Of a stretch of DNA of 10,331 bases, positions 1 through 7,146 are shown piece by piece. The first letter of the stretch is position 1. Each line of letters opens with the position of its first letter. This DNA comes from Longimicrobium sp. (GTDB lineage Bacteria; Gemmatimonadota; Gemmatimonadetes; Longimicrobiales; Longimicrobiaceae): contig JAUJMI010000095.1 of assembly GCA_030446945.1 (NCBI GenBank), forward strand, positions 1-10,331, in the 5' to 3' direction. The notes below the pieces were generated by a model. It saw only the letters and a list, made by a program, of their open reading frames with translations. It did not search any database and was not told the origin of the DNA. Both the position numbers and the translations under genes were made by a program.

Positions 1-21
1 GCGCCCCCCAACCGCCGGCCC

Positions 22-37
22 GGGGGGGGGGGGGGGG
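22..37. repeat. 16-base G homopolymer
   Basis: Sixteen consecutive G residues, flanked by ccggccc on the left and ccgg on the right. Runs of this length are rare in bacterial DNA and prone to replication slippage and to sequencing or assembly error. The exact length should be treated as uncertain. It is intergenic. Confidence 0.8.
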
Positions 38-149
38 CCGGTGGGGGCCACGCGGGGCGAGCGGGCTATCCGGGGGGCGCGGGCGGGGCGCGCCGCGGTT
101 GGGTGGCCCTTTTGTCTCGTCTTGGGAGTGCGGTTGTGGGCGCCCCCGG

Positions 150-175
150 CCCCCCGGAAGCGACCGGCCGGGGGG
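150..175. other. GC hairpin downstream of the parvulin gene
   Basis: CCCCCCGG at 150-157 is the exact reverse complement of CCGGGGGG at 168-175, giving an 8-bp stem with a 10-base loop. It lies about 73 bases beyond the parvulin stop in the direction of transcription. It could contribute to 3'-end formation or RNA stability. No T-run adjoins it, so the role is inferred. Confidence 0.4.
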
Positions 176-215
176 TTGGCACCGCCCGGGCCGGTCCTGT
201 TGTATGCCGGAGCGC

Positions 216-233
216 CGCGGGGGTTCCCCCGCG
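216..233 (-). terminator. possible terminator-like hairpin after the parvulin gene
   Basis: CGCGGGGG at 216-223 pairs perfectly with CCCCCGCG at 226-233 (8 bp, all G:C, separated by tt; in practice a 4-base loop closed by the remaining pairs). It begins about 15 bases past the minus-strand TAG at 248-250, which is where an intrinsic terminator would sit. Reading the minus strand, no U-tract follows, so termination may be Rho-dependent or the hairpin may only protect the mRNA 3' end. Confidence 0.4.
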
Positions 234-247
234 ACGCCCCTCACCTG

Positions 248-1759
248 CTACGGCTGCGCCGGCGCCGGCTGCCCGCCCTGCGGAGCCTGCTGCGGCTGGC
301 CCTGCTCGGGCGTCCCCTGGGGCGGCATCCCCTGCGGGGGCATCCCCTGCGGCGGCATCCCCTGCGGAGCCTGCGGGAGCTGCGGCTGCGTGGCGCGGAT
401 CGCCTTCATCCGCTCTACCACGCGGGGGTAGGCGGCCTCGTTGTACTCGTAGCCGTACGACTCGCGCAGCGCCTGCCCCAGGCGGCCCAGCGGGGAAAGC
501 TGCACCTGCCCGGCGACGAAGCCCTGGATGAGCTGGCGCACCTGCTCCTCGATCGCCGCGTTGCCGGCCGAGCCCTTGGGGATGCGGCGGGTGCCGAGCC
601 CCGTCCCCTGCAGCAGACCGCGGATTGCGGCGCGCGCGTCGGTGCGGATGGAGTCGTTGGCCGCGCGCGACAGGTTGAAGTTGCGGCGCTTGGCCTCCGC
701 CAGCAGGATCTCACGGGTGGCCTGCTGCTTCAGGAAGCCTTCCACCTGTTCGTCGGGCGCCGAAGCGGCCTGCTTGCGCTGCGCCGGCGGGATCTGCTCC
801 ATCACCTCGGCCACCTCGCCGGAGGTGAGCTCGCCGCCGCGGTACTCCAGGAGGGCGCGATTGGCGGCGCGGCCCTTGAGGGGCAGATCCTCCATCGTTG
901 CCATCTCCTTGACCTGCTTCACCGCGCCGGTCTGCACCTCGATCTTTGCGGCGGTGGTCAGCGAGTCGACGAACTTCTGCACGGCCTGGCCCTGCGTCTG
1001 GCGAGCCAGCATCTGGCGGAACTGCGGGCGCTGCTCGGCCGGGAGCGGCTGCGACTTGCGCTCTTCCACCTTGATGATGTGGTAGCCGAAGGGGCTCTCC
1101 ACCACCTTGGACACCTGCCCCGGCTGCAGCGCGAACGCCGCCTCCTCGAAGCTGGGCACCATCTGCCCACGGCCAAAGAAGCCGAGGTCGCCGCCCTGGT
1201 CCTTGGAGGTGTCCTCCGAGTGCTGGCGCGCGAGGGCGGCGAAGTCGGCCCCGCCGGCGGCCTGCGCCTGGAGCTGCTCGGCGCGGGTGCGCACCGCCTG
1301 CCGGGCGGCGGGCGCGGCGTCGGCCTCCACCTTGAGCAGGATGTGCCGGGCGCGCACCTGCGGGCCGGGGCCCTCGGTGTTCCACTTCTGGTCCAGCTCC
1401 GCCTCGGTGAAAGCCGTGTCCACGCGGACGTTGCTGGTCACGAACCGCCGGAGGATCTCCTCCTCGCGGCTCGGCTCGATCAGCTTGTCGAAGTCGAGGA
1501 CGGCGAGGGTGGTGTCTTCGGCGGCGGCGGTGGCGAGCAGGGTGTAGTCCACCCACAGTTTGGCCAGCTCGCCGACGAGTTCCTCGGTCGGCTGGATCTG
1601 CGGGTTGGCGGCCAGCAGCGACGCGGCCTCTTCCACCTTGAGCTCTTTGCCGGCGGCCTGGGCCACCACGTCGGTGTGCGACGACATGGCCTTGCCGAAC
1701 GAGCCGCACCCTGCAAGCGCGAGGGCGGCGGCGGGCAGCGCCCAGCGGGTAAACTTCAT
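248..1759 (-). CDS. lipoprotein parvulin-type peptidyl-prolyl cis-trans isomerase (SurA/PrsA-like)
   Basis: 503 residues. It probably catalyses cis-trans isomerisation of prolyl bonds and chaperones proteins folding outside the cytoplasm. The N-terminus is a lipoprotein signal: basic start, hydrophobic Ala/Leu stretch and lipobox L15-A16-G17-C18, so Cys18 should be lipidated. Residues about 25-130 form a charged helical segment like the N-terminal arm of SurA/PrsA proteins. Residues about 135-232 are the parvulin (rotamase) domain, with the RARHILLKV strand around His139, the GGDLGFFGRGQMVPSFEEAAF motif, and FGYHIIKVEE with His227. A helical region follows, then a Pro/Gln/Gly-rich tail with GMPPQ repeats. 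The ATG at 1757-1759 was chosen because GGAG lies 6 bases upstream and the signal peptide starts there; a longer upstream extension lacks signal character and runs through a repeat. Its neighbour mfd is on the same strand, 362 bases upstream, so separate transcription is likely. The parvulin call is firm; SurA versus PrsA is not decided. Confidence 0.9.
   Translation of the reverse strand: MKFTRWALPAAALALAGCGSFGKAMSSHTDVVAQAAGKELKVEEAASLLAANPQIQPTEELVGELAKLWVDYTLLATAAAEDTTLAVLDFDKLIEPSREEEILRRFVTSNVRVDTAFTEAELDQKWNTEGPGPQVRARHILLKVEADAAPAARQAVRTRAEQLQAQAAGGADFAALARQHSEDTSKDQGGDLGFFGRGQMVPSFEEAAFALQPGQVSKVVESPFGYHIIKVEERKSQPLPAEQRPQFRQMLARQTQGQAVQKFVDSLTTAAKIEVQTGAVKQVKEMATMEDLPLKGRAANRALLEYRGGELTSGEVAEVMEQIPPAQRKQAASAPDEQVEGFLKQQATREILLAEAKRRNFNLSRAANDSIRTDARAAIRGLLQGTGLGTRRIPKGSAGNAAIEEQVRQLIQGFVAGQVQLSPLGRLGQALRESYGYEYNEAAYPRVVERMKAIRATQPQLPQAPQGMPPQGMPPQGMPPQGTPEQGQPQQAPQGGQPAPAQP
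317..361 (-). repeat. 15-bp tandem repeat encoding GMPPQ units in the parvulin tail
   Basis: Three consecutive 15-base units (plus-strand form ctgcggcggcatccc, with single-base variants) at 317-331, 332-346 and 347-361, flanked by degenerate partial units on both sides. They are in frame on the minus strand and encode Gly-Met-Pro-Pro-Gln repeats near the C-terminus. The near identity of the units suggests recent slippage expansion, so copy number could vary between strains. The tail lies outside the catalytic domain. Confidence 0.8.
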
Positions 1760-2121
1760 CACGATCTCCGAAACCGGGTGAGGGGACTGCGGCGCGGGCC
1801 GGATGGCCGGGGGCGCCCTGGGAAACTTCGGAAAAAAGTGCGTCAGTGCGTTCGTGGCGCGGCATTCCCCCCCTCTTTCGCCATCCTGAGGGAGCCGCTT
1901 CGCCCAAGCGGGCCGCCCGCTCCCGCCTCCCGCGGCGCCCAACGGATCTAGCCGGCGCCGGGCCGGGGTTCGCGCGTCATGCGGGCCTCTCGCAGCGCGC
2001 AGTAGATCCTTCGCTCCGCGCCTGAGTATGGGGCCGGGGCGAGTTTCGGAGAAGCGCGTCGCTCAGGATGACAAACGGGATGGTGCACGCACCCGTTCCC
2101 CGCACTCACGCACTTCCCTTC
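1760..2121. repeat. intergenic inverted pair of an interspersed repeat (arms about 1837-1950 and 2003-2115)
   Basis: This gap holds two related sequences facing each other about a centre at 1976. The left arm reads aagtgcgtcagtgcg (starting about 1836), catcctgag (1883-1891) and ggatcta (1944-1950). The right arm carries the matching blocks on the opposite strand: tagatcc (2003-2009), ctcaggatg (2062-2070) and cgcactcacgcactt (2101-2115). All three pairs of blocks share the same centre within a base or so, so the arms are homologous throughout, with diverged sequence between. The right copy is the better preserved and contains ggcgcggagcgaagga on the minus strand (2022-2007). The same core recurs at 8655-8725 and 8886-8955. 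The pair lies between the mfd stop and the parvulin start and includes the parvulin 5' leader. No promoter could be assigned in it with confidence. Confidence 0.7.
2074..2097 (-). terminator. possible mfd terminator hairpin
   Basis: AACGGG at 2074-2079 pairs with CCCGTT at 2092-2097 (6 bp, 12-base loop). It lies 25 bases beyond the mfd stop codon. Read on the minus strand the stem is followed by TTTGTCAT, a short weak T-rich stretch. It fits a weak intrinsic terminator for mfd, but it sits inside the repeat arm described above and may simply be part of that element. Confidence 0.35.
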
Positions 2122-5100
2122 CTACGCCGCGGCGGCCTTCGCGACCTCCGCCACCAGCTCCCGCAGCGAGGCGAGGAGGGTGGGGAGGATCGGCTCCGTG
2201 CCGTGGCGGGTGAGCGCCAGCGAGAGCGGCATCGGGCGGCGGATCTCCACGGCCAGCTGGTGCGCGGAGAAGGCGGTCTGCAGCGACGCCATGCGCGGCA
2301 CGTTGCCCCGGCGGAAGTTGATGCGCACGTCCCATGGGCGCACCAGGATCCGCTCGATCCCCAGCTCGCCACCCAGCAGCCGGAGCTGGGCCGTCGCGAT
2401 CAGCGTCTCCACCTCTTCCCGCAGCGGGCCGAAACGGTCGCGCAGCTCGCCGCGGATGGCCTCGGCCGCCTCCACCGTCTCCACGCGCGAAAGGCGGCGG
2501 TAGAAGTTGAGCTTCTGCGCCTCGTCCGTCACGTAGTCGTCCGGAATCAGCGCCGCGCCGTCGACCGAGACCTCGGCCAGCTGCACGCGGGTCTCGCCCT
2601 TGCCCTTGAGCTGCTTGATGGTGTCGTCCAGCAGGCGCATGTAGGTGTCCAGCCCCACCGCGTGCACGAAGCCGCTCTGCTGCGATCCCAGGATGTTACC
2701 CGCACCCCGTAGTTCTAGGTCCTTGAGCGCGATGCGGTAACCGCTTCCTAACTCGGTGTAGTGCTCCAGCACGCGCAGCCGCTTCTCGGCGTCTTCCTGG
2801 ATCTCGTCGGGGATCAGCAGGTAGCAGAACGCCCGGTGGTGGCTGCGGCCCACACGCCCGCGGATCTGGTAGAGCTGCGAGAGGCCGAAGTGGTCGGCGC
2901 GGTTCACGATCAGCGTGTTGGCGCGGGGCACGTCCAGCCCGCTCTCGATGATGGCGGTGGCCACCAGCACGTCGCGCTCGCCGTCCAGGAAGGCGGTCAT
3001 CACCGCCTCCAGCTCCTTCTCCCGCATCTGCCCGTGCGCGATGGCGATGCGCGCCTCGGGGATCAGCCGCTGCACCCGCTGCGCCACGGTGTCGATCGTC
3101 TCCACCCGGTTGTGGACGAAGAAGACCTGCCCGCCGCGGTCCAGCTCGCGCCGCATCGCGTCCTCGATGATCGCGTCCGCCCACGGCAGCACGTGCGTGA
3201 TCACCGGCTGCCGGTCGCGCGGCGGCGTCTGGATCAGCGTCATGTCGCGCAGCCCCAGCATGGAGAAGTGCAGGGTGCGCGGGATGGGGGTCGCCGTCAG
3301 CGTCAGCACGTCCACCGTGCGGCGCAGCTGCTTGAGAAGCTCCTTGTGCTTCACCCCGAAGCGCTGCTCCTCGTCGACGATGATGAGGCCCAGCTCCTTG
3401 AAGTGCACGTCGTGCGAGAGGAGGCGGTGCGTCCCGATCAGGATGTCCACCTCGCCCGCCTGCAGGCGCCGGAGCACCTCCGTCTGCTCCTTCGCCGTGC
3501 GGAAGCGCGAGAGCGCCTCGATGCGCACCGGGAAGTCCGCGAGCCGCTCGGAAAAGGTGTGCATGTGCTGCTCGGCGAGGATCGTCGTCGGCACCAGCAC
3601 CGCCACCTGCTTCCCATCCTGCACCGACTTGAAGGCCGCGCGGATGGCGATCTCCGTCTTGCCGTACCCCACGTCGCCGCAGATCAGGCGGTCCATGGGG
3701 CGGGGCGACTCCATGTCCTGTTTGACGTCCTCGGTGGCCTGGCGCTGGTCCGGCGTGTCCTCGAACAGGAATGCGCTCTCCATCTCGCGCTGCCAGCGGG
3801 TGTCGGGGGAGAAGGCGTACCCCTTCTCCGCGGCGCGGGCGGCGTACAGCTCCAGCAGCTCCGAGGTCATCTCCTCGATGGCCTTGCGGGTGCGCTGCTT
3901 CTGCCGGCTCCAGTCCTTGCCGCCGATGCGGTGCACCTTGGGCGCGGGCGCGTTCTCGTCCGCGTCGCTCACCCACCGCTCGATCAGGTCCACCCGGTGC
4001 ACGGGGACGCGGAGGAGCTCGCCCCCCGCGTACTCGATCACCAGCGTCTCGAACTCCTCCTCGCCCACGCGGACGCGCTCCATCCGCCGGAACTGCCCCA
4101 CGCCGTGGTCCATGTGGACGACGTAGTCCCCCGGCTTGAGCGCCGCGATGCTCTCCAGTGCCGCCCCTCCCCGGAACCTGCGCCGTCTGCGCACCCGGCG
4201 CGAGCGGCGGAAGATCTCGTGATCGGTCAGCAGGCGCAGCGGGGGCTCCGCGTCGGCCAGCACGAAGCCTCCGCCGATGGAGCCGATCCCCAGCTCCACG
4301 TGCCGCGCGATGCGCAGCTCGTCCAGCAGCTCCTGGAGGCGCTCCAGCTGGCCCTGGTTGTCGCACAGGATCAACGTCTGCTCGCCGCGCGCCGCGGCCC
4401 CGCGCAGCACGTCGCCCAGCCGCCCCATGTCGCGGTCGATCGCCTCCGGCGGCAGGGCGCGGAAGCGGGCGGTGGTCTGGGTGGGGAGGGTTCCCGTGTC
4501 CTCGATGAAGAGCTGGGCGAACCCTTCCAGCCTGCGCGCCGCCTCCTCCGACGGAAGGAAGAGCGTCTCCGGCGCATCCGGGCGGTTGCCGCGCTGCGCC
4601 TCGGCGGCGTGGAGGCGGCGGACCTCGCTCCAGGTGCGGTCCAGCTCGCCGCGCGTGCCCCCGCCGGCCAGGTGCACCACCACGGCGTCCGGCGGCAGGT
4701 ACTCCAGCAGCGACTTGCGCTCGCTCCCCTCGGTGGCGCGTGCGGAGCGCGCTCCCACGCTGGCCTGCGCGCGCAGGTCCACGGGCAGGAGCTGCAGCTC
4801 GTCCACCGCCCGCACGGAGAGCTGCGTCAGGATGTCGAAGAAGCGGATCGACTCGACGGTGTCGCCAAAGAACTCGACGCGGGCGGGCTCCGGCGCGCCG
4901 AAGCCGAAGACGTCCACGATCCCGCCGCGCAACGCGAACTGCCCGACCGCCTCGACCGTGGGGACCCGCTCGAACCCCATCCCCTCCAGCCGCGACGCCA
5001 GCTCGGGGAGGAGCACGTCCGCGCCGGTGCGGATCTCCAGCCGCAGGTCGTCCAGCCCTTCCACCGCGGGGGCAAGCTCCTGCAGCGCGCGCGGCGTGGT

Positions 5101-5466
5101 GACGAGCAGCGAGGCGCGGCCGGAGAGCAGGGCCTCCAGCGCCTCCACGCGCGTGCCGCCGATCTCCAGGTGCGGCTCGCCCTCTTCGTACGGCAGCGAC
5201 TCGCGCTGGGGGTACAGGAAGACGGCGCCCTCCCCCAGGAGCGCTTCCAGATCGGCGGTGGCCTGCTCGGCCGCCTCGGGCCCGGGGGCCACCAGCGTCC
5301 AGATCCGCTCGGGGCGGGCGCGGTGGAGCGCGGACACCAGCACCAGCGGGGCGGAGCCGGCGAGCCCCGAGGCCAGCGCGCTTCCCCCCGCACGCGGCAG
5401 GTTCGCCGCCAGCGCCTGGAAGGCGGGGACGGTGCGGAACGAATCGATCAGCAGCGGGTGCGGCAC
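2122..5466 (-). CDS. mfd: transcription-repair coupling factor Mfd
   Basis: 1114 residues, close to the usual size (about 1150). Mfd is a cytoplasmic ATP-driven DNA translocase that binds stalled RNA polymerase, removes it and recruits UvrA to template-strand damage. Residues 1 to about 340 match the UvrB-homology module, including the segment ending GGIVDVFG near 181. A CarD-like RNA-polymerase-interacting domain begins with DYVVHMDHGVGQF at about 447. The RecG-like motor follows: Walker A GDVGYGKT at 597-604, DEEQ box at 698-701, TATPIPRT near 721-728, RGRVGR at 869-874. After the TRG-type region, the C-terminus (VDGAALIPDDYV onward) is the regulatory domain 7. All motor motifs are intact. 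The start is a GTG at 5464-5466; the encoded PHPLLIDSF opening suits the family and a promoter lies at a suitable distance, but no strong Shine-Dalgarno is evident. The parvulin gene lies downstream on the same strand. Confidence 0.97.
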   Translation of the reverse strand: MPHPLLIDSFRTVPAFQALAANLPRAGGSALASGLAGSAPLVLVSALHRARPERIWTLVAPGPEAAEQATADLEALLGEGAVFLYPQRESLPYEEGEPHLEIGGTRVEALEALLSGRASLLVTTPRALQELAPAVEGLDDLRLEIRTGADVLLPELASRLEGMGFERVPTVEAVGQFALRGGIVDVFGFGAPEPARVEFFGDTVESIRFFDILTQLSVRAVDELQLLPVDLRAQASVGARSARATEGSERKSLLEYLPPDAVVVHLAGGGTRGELDRTWSEVRRLHAAEAQRGNRPDAPETLFLPSEEAARRLEGFAQLFIEDTGTLPTQTTARFRALPPEAIDRDMGRLGDVLRGAAARGEQTLILCDNQGQLERLQELLDELRIARHVELGIGSIGGGFVLADAEPPLRLLTDHEIFRRSRRVRRRRRFRGGAALESIAALKPGDYVVHMDHGVGQFRRMERVRVGEEEFETLVIEYAGGELLRVPVHRVDLIERWVSDADENAPAPKVHRIGGKDWSRQKQRTRKAIEEMTSELLELYAARAAEKGYAFSPDTRWQREMESAFLFEDTPDQRQATEDVKQDMESPRPMDRLICGDVGYGKTEIAIRAAFKSVQDGKQVAVLVPTTILAEQHMHTFSERLADFPVRIEALSRFRTAKEQTEVLRRLQAGEVDILIGTHRLLSHDVHFKELGLIIVDEEQRFGVKHKELLKQLRRTVDVLTLTATPIPRTLHFSMLGLRDMTLIQTPPRDRQPVITHVLPWADAIIEDAMRRELDRGGQVFFVHNRVETIDTVAQRVQRLIPEARIAIAHGQMREKELEAVMTAFLDGERDVLVATAIIESGLDVPRANTLIVNRADHFGLSQLYQIRGRVGRSHHRAFCYLLIPDEIQEDAEKRLRVLEHYTELGSGYRIALKDLELRGAGNILGSQQSGFVHAVGLDTYMRLLDDTIKQLKGKGETRVQLAEVSVDGAALIPDDYVTDEAQKLNFYRRLSRVETVEAAEAIRGELRDRFGPLREEVETLIATAQLRLLGGELGIERILVRPWDVRINFRRGNVPRMASLQTAFSAHQLAVEIRRPMPLSLALTRHGTEPILPTLLASLRELVAEVAKAAAA

Positions 5467-5524
5467 AGCACGGTGGGTCGGGTCTGCTCCAGGGCGACGC
5501 TGGGGTTTTTCGGGACAACCGTGG

Positions 5525-5554
5525 AGTTTAGCCCTTGAGGGCGTCGCAAGTCAA
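5525..5554 (-). promoter_or_regulatory. sigma-70-like promoter for mfd
   Basis: On the minus strand, TTGACT (plus 5554-5549) is followed after 18 bases by TAAACT (plus 5530-5525). These match the -35 consensus at 5 of 6 positions and the -10 at 4 of 6. Predicted transcription start is near 5518, giving a leader of about 50 bases before the mfd GTG. It is the only convincing promoter pair seen upstream of mfd. Confidence 0.6.
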
Positions 5555-5556
5555 CC

Positions 5557-5602
5557 GGGAGGGGAGGGGGGATGGGGATGGGGGATGCGGGCTGGGGGAT
5601 GG
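5557..5602 (+). repeat. G-rich tract with GGGGATG-like repeats, possible G-quadruplex
   Basis: The plus strand has at least six runs of three or more G separated by one to four bases, including repeated GGGGATG-type units (for example around 5565-5587 and 5593-5602). Four G-runs with short loops satisfy the usual G-quadruplex pattern. The tract directly abuts the -35 element of the mfd promoter and lies in the divergent mfd/hydrolase intergenic region. It may be a degenerate short tandem repeat like the heptamers near 10112-10143. Any effect on expression is inference. Confidence 0.55.
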
Positions 5603-5650
5603 TCGATGCTGTTCTTCGTTGTGCAGCGCCCGCGCCGGTGGACGTGCGGC

Positions 5651-5678
5651 TTGCTACGGACGCACCTGCGCCCATATT
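5651..5678 (+). promoter_or_regulatory. weak candidate promoter for the plus-strand operon
   Basis: TTGCTA (5651-5656) and CATATT (5673-5678), 16 bases apart, each match the sigma-70 consensus at 4 of 6 positions. Transcription would start near 5686, about 65 bases before the favoured GTG start of the metallo-hydrolase. The local sequence is more AT-rich than its surroundings. The match is weak and may be chance. Confidence 0.3.
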
Positions 5679-5751
5679 GGAGAGCACACTGCTGATTCCC
5701 GAGTCCACTCGACGCCACGCGTACTTGCACGCACACCCCGCAGCGCCGGAC

Positions 5752-6699
5752 GTGTGGCGCATCACCACTCCGCTTCCGTTCGCGCCGCGCGACGTGCATG
5801 CGTACCTGGTGCGCCTACAGGCGGACAGATGGATGCTCGTGGATGGTGGAATCGGGACGGAGGAGGCGTGGGAGGCGCTGGAGGCCGGTGTCAGGGAGGT
5901 GGCGGGAGGGTGGAACGGCGTATGCCTGCACCTCATCACCCACATGCACCGGGACCACGTGGGGCTCGCCGCCCGCGCGCTGCGCGCCGCCCCCGCCCCG
6001 GTGGCGATGGGGGCGCTCGACGCTGAGCGGATGGCTTTCGCAGCCGCTCACCCAGACGACGAGGCCGCGTACCGTGCCGACCTCCTGCGCCGCGCCGGGG
6101 CTCCCGACGAGATGGTGCGCGCCGTGGAAGCCACAATCTCCGGATCGGAGGCGCTCGCTCCGCCGGTCACGGCCGACGTGCTCCTCCGCGGCGTGGAGGG
6201 GGACGTGCCGGGGGCGCCGGGGTGGCGGTGGGTTTGGACCCCGGGGCACACGGCGGGGCACGTGTCTCTCCACCGGGAGGCGGACGGGGTGCTGATCGCG
6301 GGCGACGCCGTCCTCCCGCGCATTACCCCCACGCTGGGAGTGAACCGCCAGCGGGCAGATCCGGTGGGCGACTACGTGGCGGCACTGGAGCGGTTGGAGG
6401 CGCTCGCCCCCGTCCTCGTCCTGGGCGGCCACGGCGCTCCGGCGGGCCCGCAGCGGATCCGCGAGCTGCGCGAGGCCGCGGAGGCCGAGACCGAAGCGGT
6501 GGACGCGTGCCTGGCGGACGGTCCGGCGAGCACCTGGCAGGTGGTGAAGCGGCGCTACCCGCGGCGCGAGCTCGCCCCGTCCACGCGGATGCTGGCGATC
6601 CGCGAGACGCGCGCCCACCTGGACCGCCTGGCCGCCGCCGGGCGCGCCGTCGTACACCCGTCGCCGGACGGGGCGGAGCTGTTCGCCCGCCCCGCGTAG
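5752..6699 (+). CDS. metallo-beta-lactamase-fold hydrolase with C-terminal winged helix
   Basis: About 315 residues from the GTG at 5752. It has the full metal-binding set of the MBL superfamily: HMHRDH at 64-69, TPGHTAGH around 164-170, Asp185 in the AGDAV motif, and His227 in GGHG, predicting a two-metal hydrolase in the cytoplasm. Residues about 255-305 (STWQVVKRRY through AHLDRLAAAGRAVVH) resemble the winged-helix domain of LACTB2-like proteins, some of which are endoribonucleases; others in the superfamily hydrolyse thioesters. The substrate cannot be read from the sequence. Start: in-frame ATGs at 5572 and 5599 would add 51-60 residues, but that region overlaps the G-rich tract and a candidate promoter and looks non-coding, while the familiar opening VWRITTPLPFAPRDVHAYLV begins at 5752. 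No Shine-Dalgarno supports 5752, so the start is uncertain. It is the first gene of the plus-strand cluster, 52 bases before the next. Confidence 0.85.
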   Translation: MWRITTPLPFAPRDVHAYLVRLQADRWMLVDGGIGTEEAWEALEAGVREVAGGWNGVCLHLITHMHRDHVGLAARALRAAPAPVAMGALDAERMAFAAAHPDDEAAYRADLLRRAGAPDEMVRAVEATISGSEALAPPVTADVLLRGVEGDVPGAPGWRWVWTPGHTAGHVSLHREADGVLIAGDAVLPRITPTLGVNRQRADPVGDYVAALERLEALAPVLVLGGHGAPAGPQRIRELREAAEAETEAVDACLADGPASTWQVVKRRYPRRELAPSTRMLAIRETRAHLDRLAAAGRAVVHPSPDGAELFARPA

Positions 6700-6751
6700 C
6701 ACCCGGCCCGCGCCGTCGCGCGCGCCACGAATTCCCGTCCGGAGCCTTTCG

Positions 6752-7141
6752 ATGTCCAAGCTGCTCGGTTTCCTCCTCCTCCTGATCGGCGCCGTCGTGC
6801 TCGTGCCGCAGCTGCGCGCGCGGGCCATGCCCTACGTGCAGCCCGCGCTCAATCCGTTCTACGAATGGTCCGCGCGCAACCGCGTCAACGACATCGTGCA
6901 GATCCTCCACGAGGAGGAGACGCTGGGGCGCCCCATCCCCAACCCGGCCAGCTTCGCCGCCTTCGTGGCGCGGCGCGACTTCCAAAAGGATGCGGCGCAC
7001 GACCCCTGGGGAACGCCGTTCTACCTGCGCGTTACCCGCAAGGCGTACTTCGTGGGCTCCGCGGGGAGGGACCGCATCCCCAACACGCCGGACGACATCG
7101 TCTCCCCCCCGCAGGTCCGCAAGGCGGCGGTGCGCCGGTGA
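6752..7141 (+). CDS. membrane-anchored protein with GspG-like C-terminus
   Basis: 129 residues. Residues about 4-21 form one hydrophobic segment (LLGFLLLLIGAVVLVPQL). Residues 84 to about 116 (DPWGTPFYLRV, then a Gly-Ser-Ala-Gly-Arg-Asp turn and NTPDDI) match the C-terminal region of the major type II pseudopilin GspG, where this Asp-rich loop binds calcium. It lacks the class III prepilin signal: there is no basic leader ending in Gly followed by Phe and a Glu at +5. It is therefore probably a single-pass membrane protein with a pseudopilin-like domain, not a processed pilin. The ATG has GGAG 7 bases upstream (6741-6744). The stop TGA overlaps a possible GTG start of coaE, suggesting coupled translation. 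No other secretion gene is nearby, so a type II secretion role is not supported. Function unknown. Confidence 0.8.
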   Translation: MSKLLGFLLLLIGAVVLVPQLRARAMPYVQPALNPFYEWSARNRVNDIVQILHEEETLGRPIPNPASFAAFVARRDFQKDAAHDPWGTPFYLRVTRKAYFVGSAGRDRIPNTPDDIVSPPQVRKAAVRR

Positions 7142-7146
7142 GCGCG

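Larger units (their letters stand above)
1..247. other. gene-free, extremely GC-rich 3' flank of the parvulin gene
   Basis: No credible gene is visible in this stretch. Reading frames that run through it continue antisense across the parvulin gene and encode only low-complexity Arg/Gly/Pro/Ala. It contains a 16-G homopolymer and at least two GC hairpins, listed separately, and lies immediately downstream of the minus-strand parvulin stop codon. It probably serves as a transcription-end region; no U-rich tract follows the hairpins, so an intrinsic terminator cannot be claimed. Confidence 0.6.

Noticed and set aside
41..1951. 636-codon plus-strand open frame
   Set aside because: Antisense to the parvulin gene; low-complexity Leu/Arg/Gly protein without domains, a normal by-product of high GC content.
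2761..5538. 925-codon plus-strand and 940-codon minus-strand (2696-5518) open frames over mfd
   Set aside because: Shadows of mfd in other frames; His/Arg/Gln-rich or Ala/Arg/Gly-rich translations with no motifs, while mfd carries all helicase motifs.
5572..5751. ATG at 5572 or 5599 as the metallo-hydrolase start
   Set aside because: They would translate the G-rich tract and a candidate promoter region into non-family sequence; kept only as alternatives.
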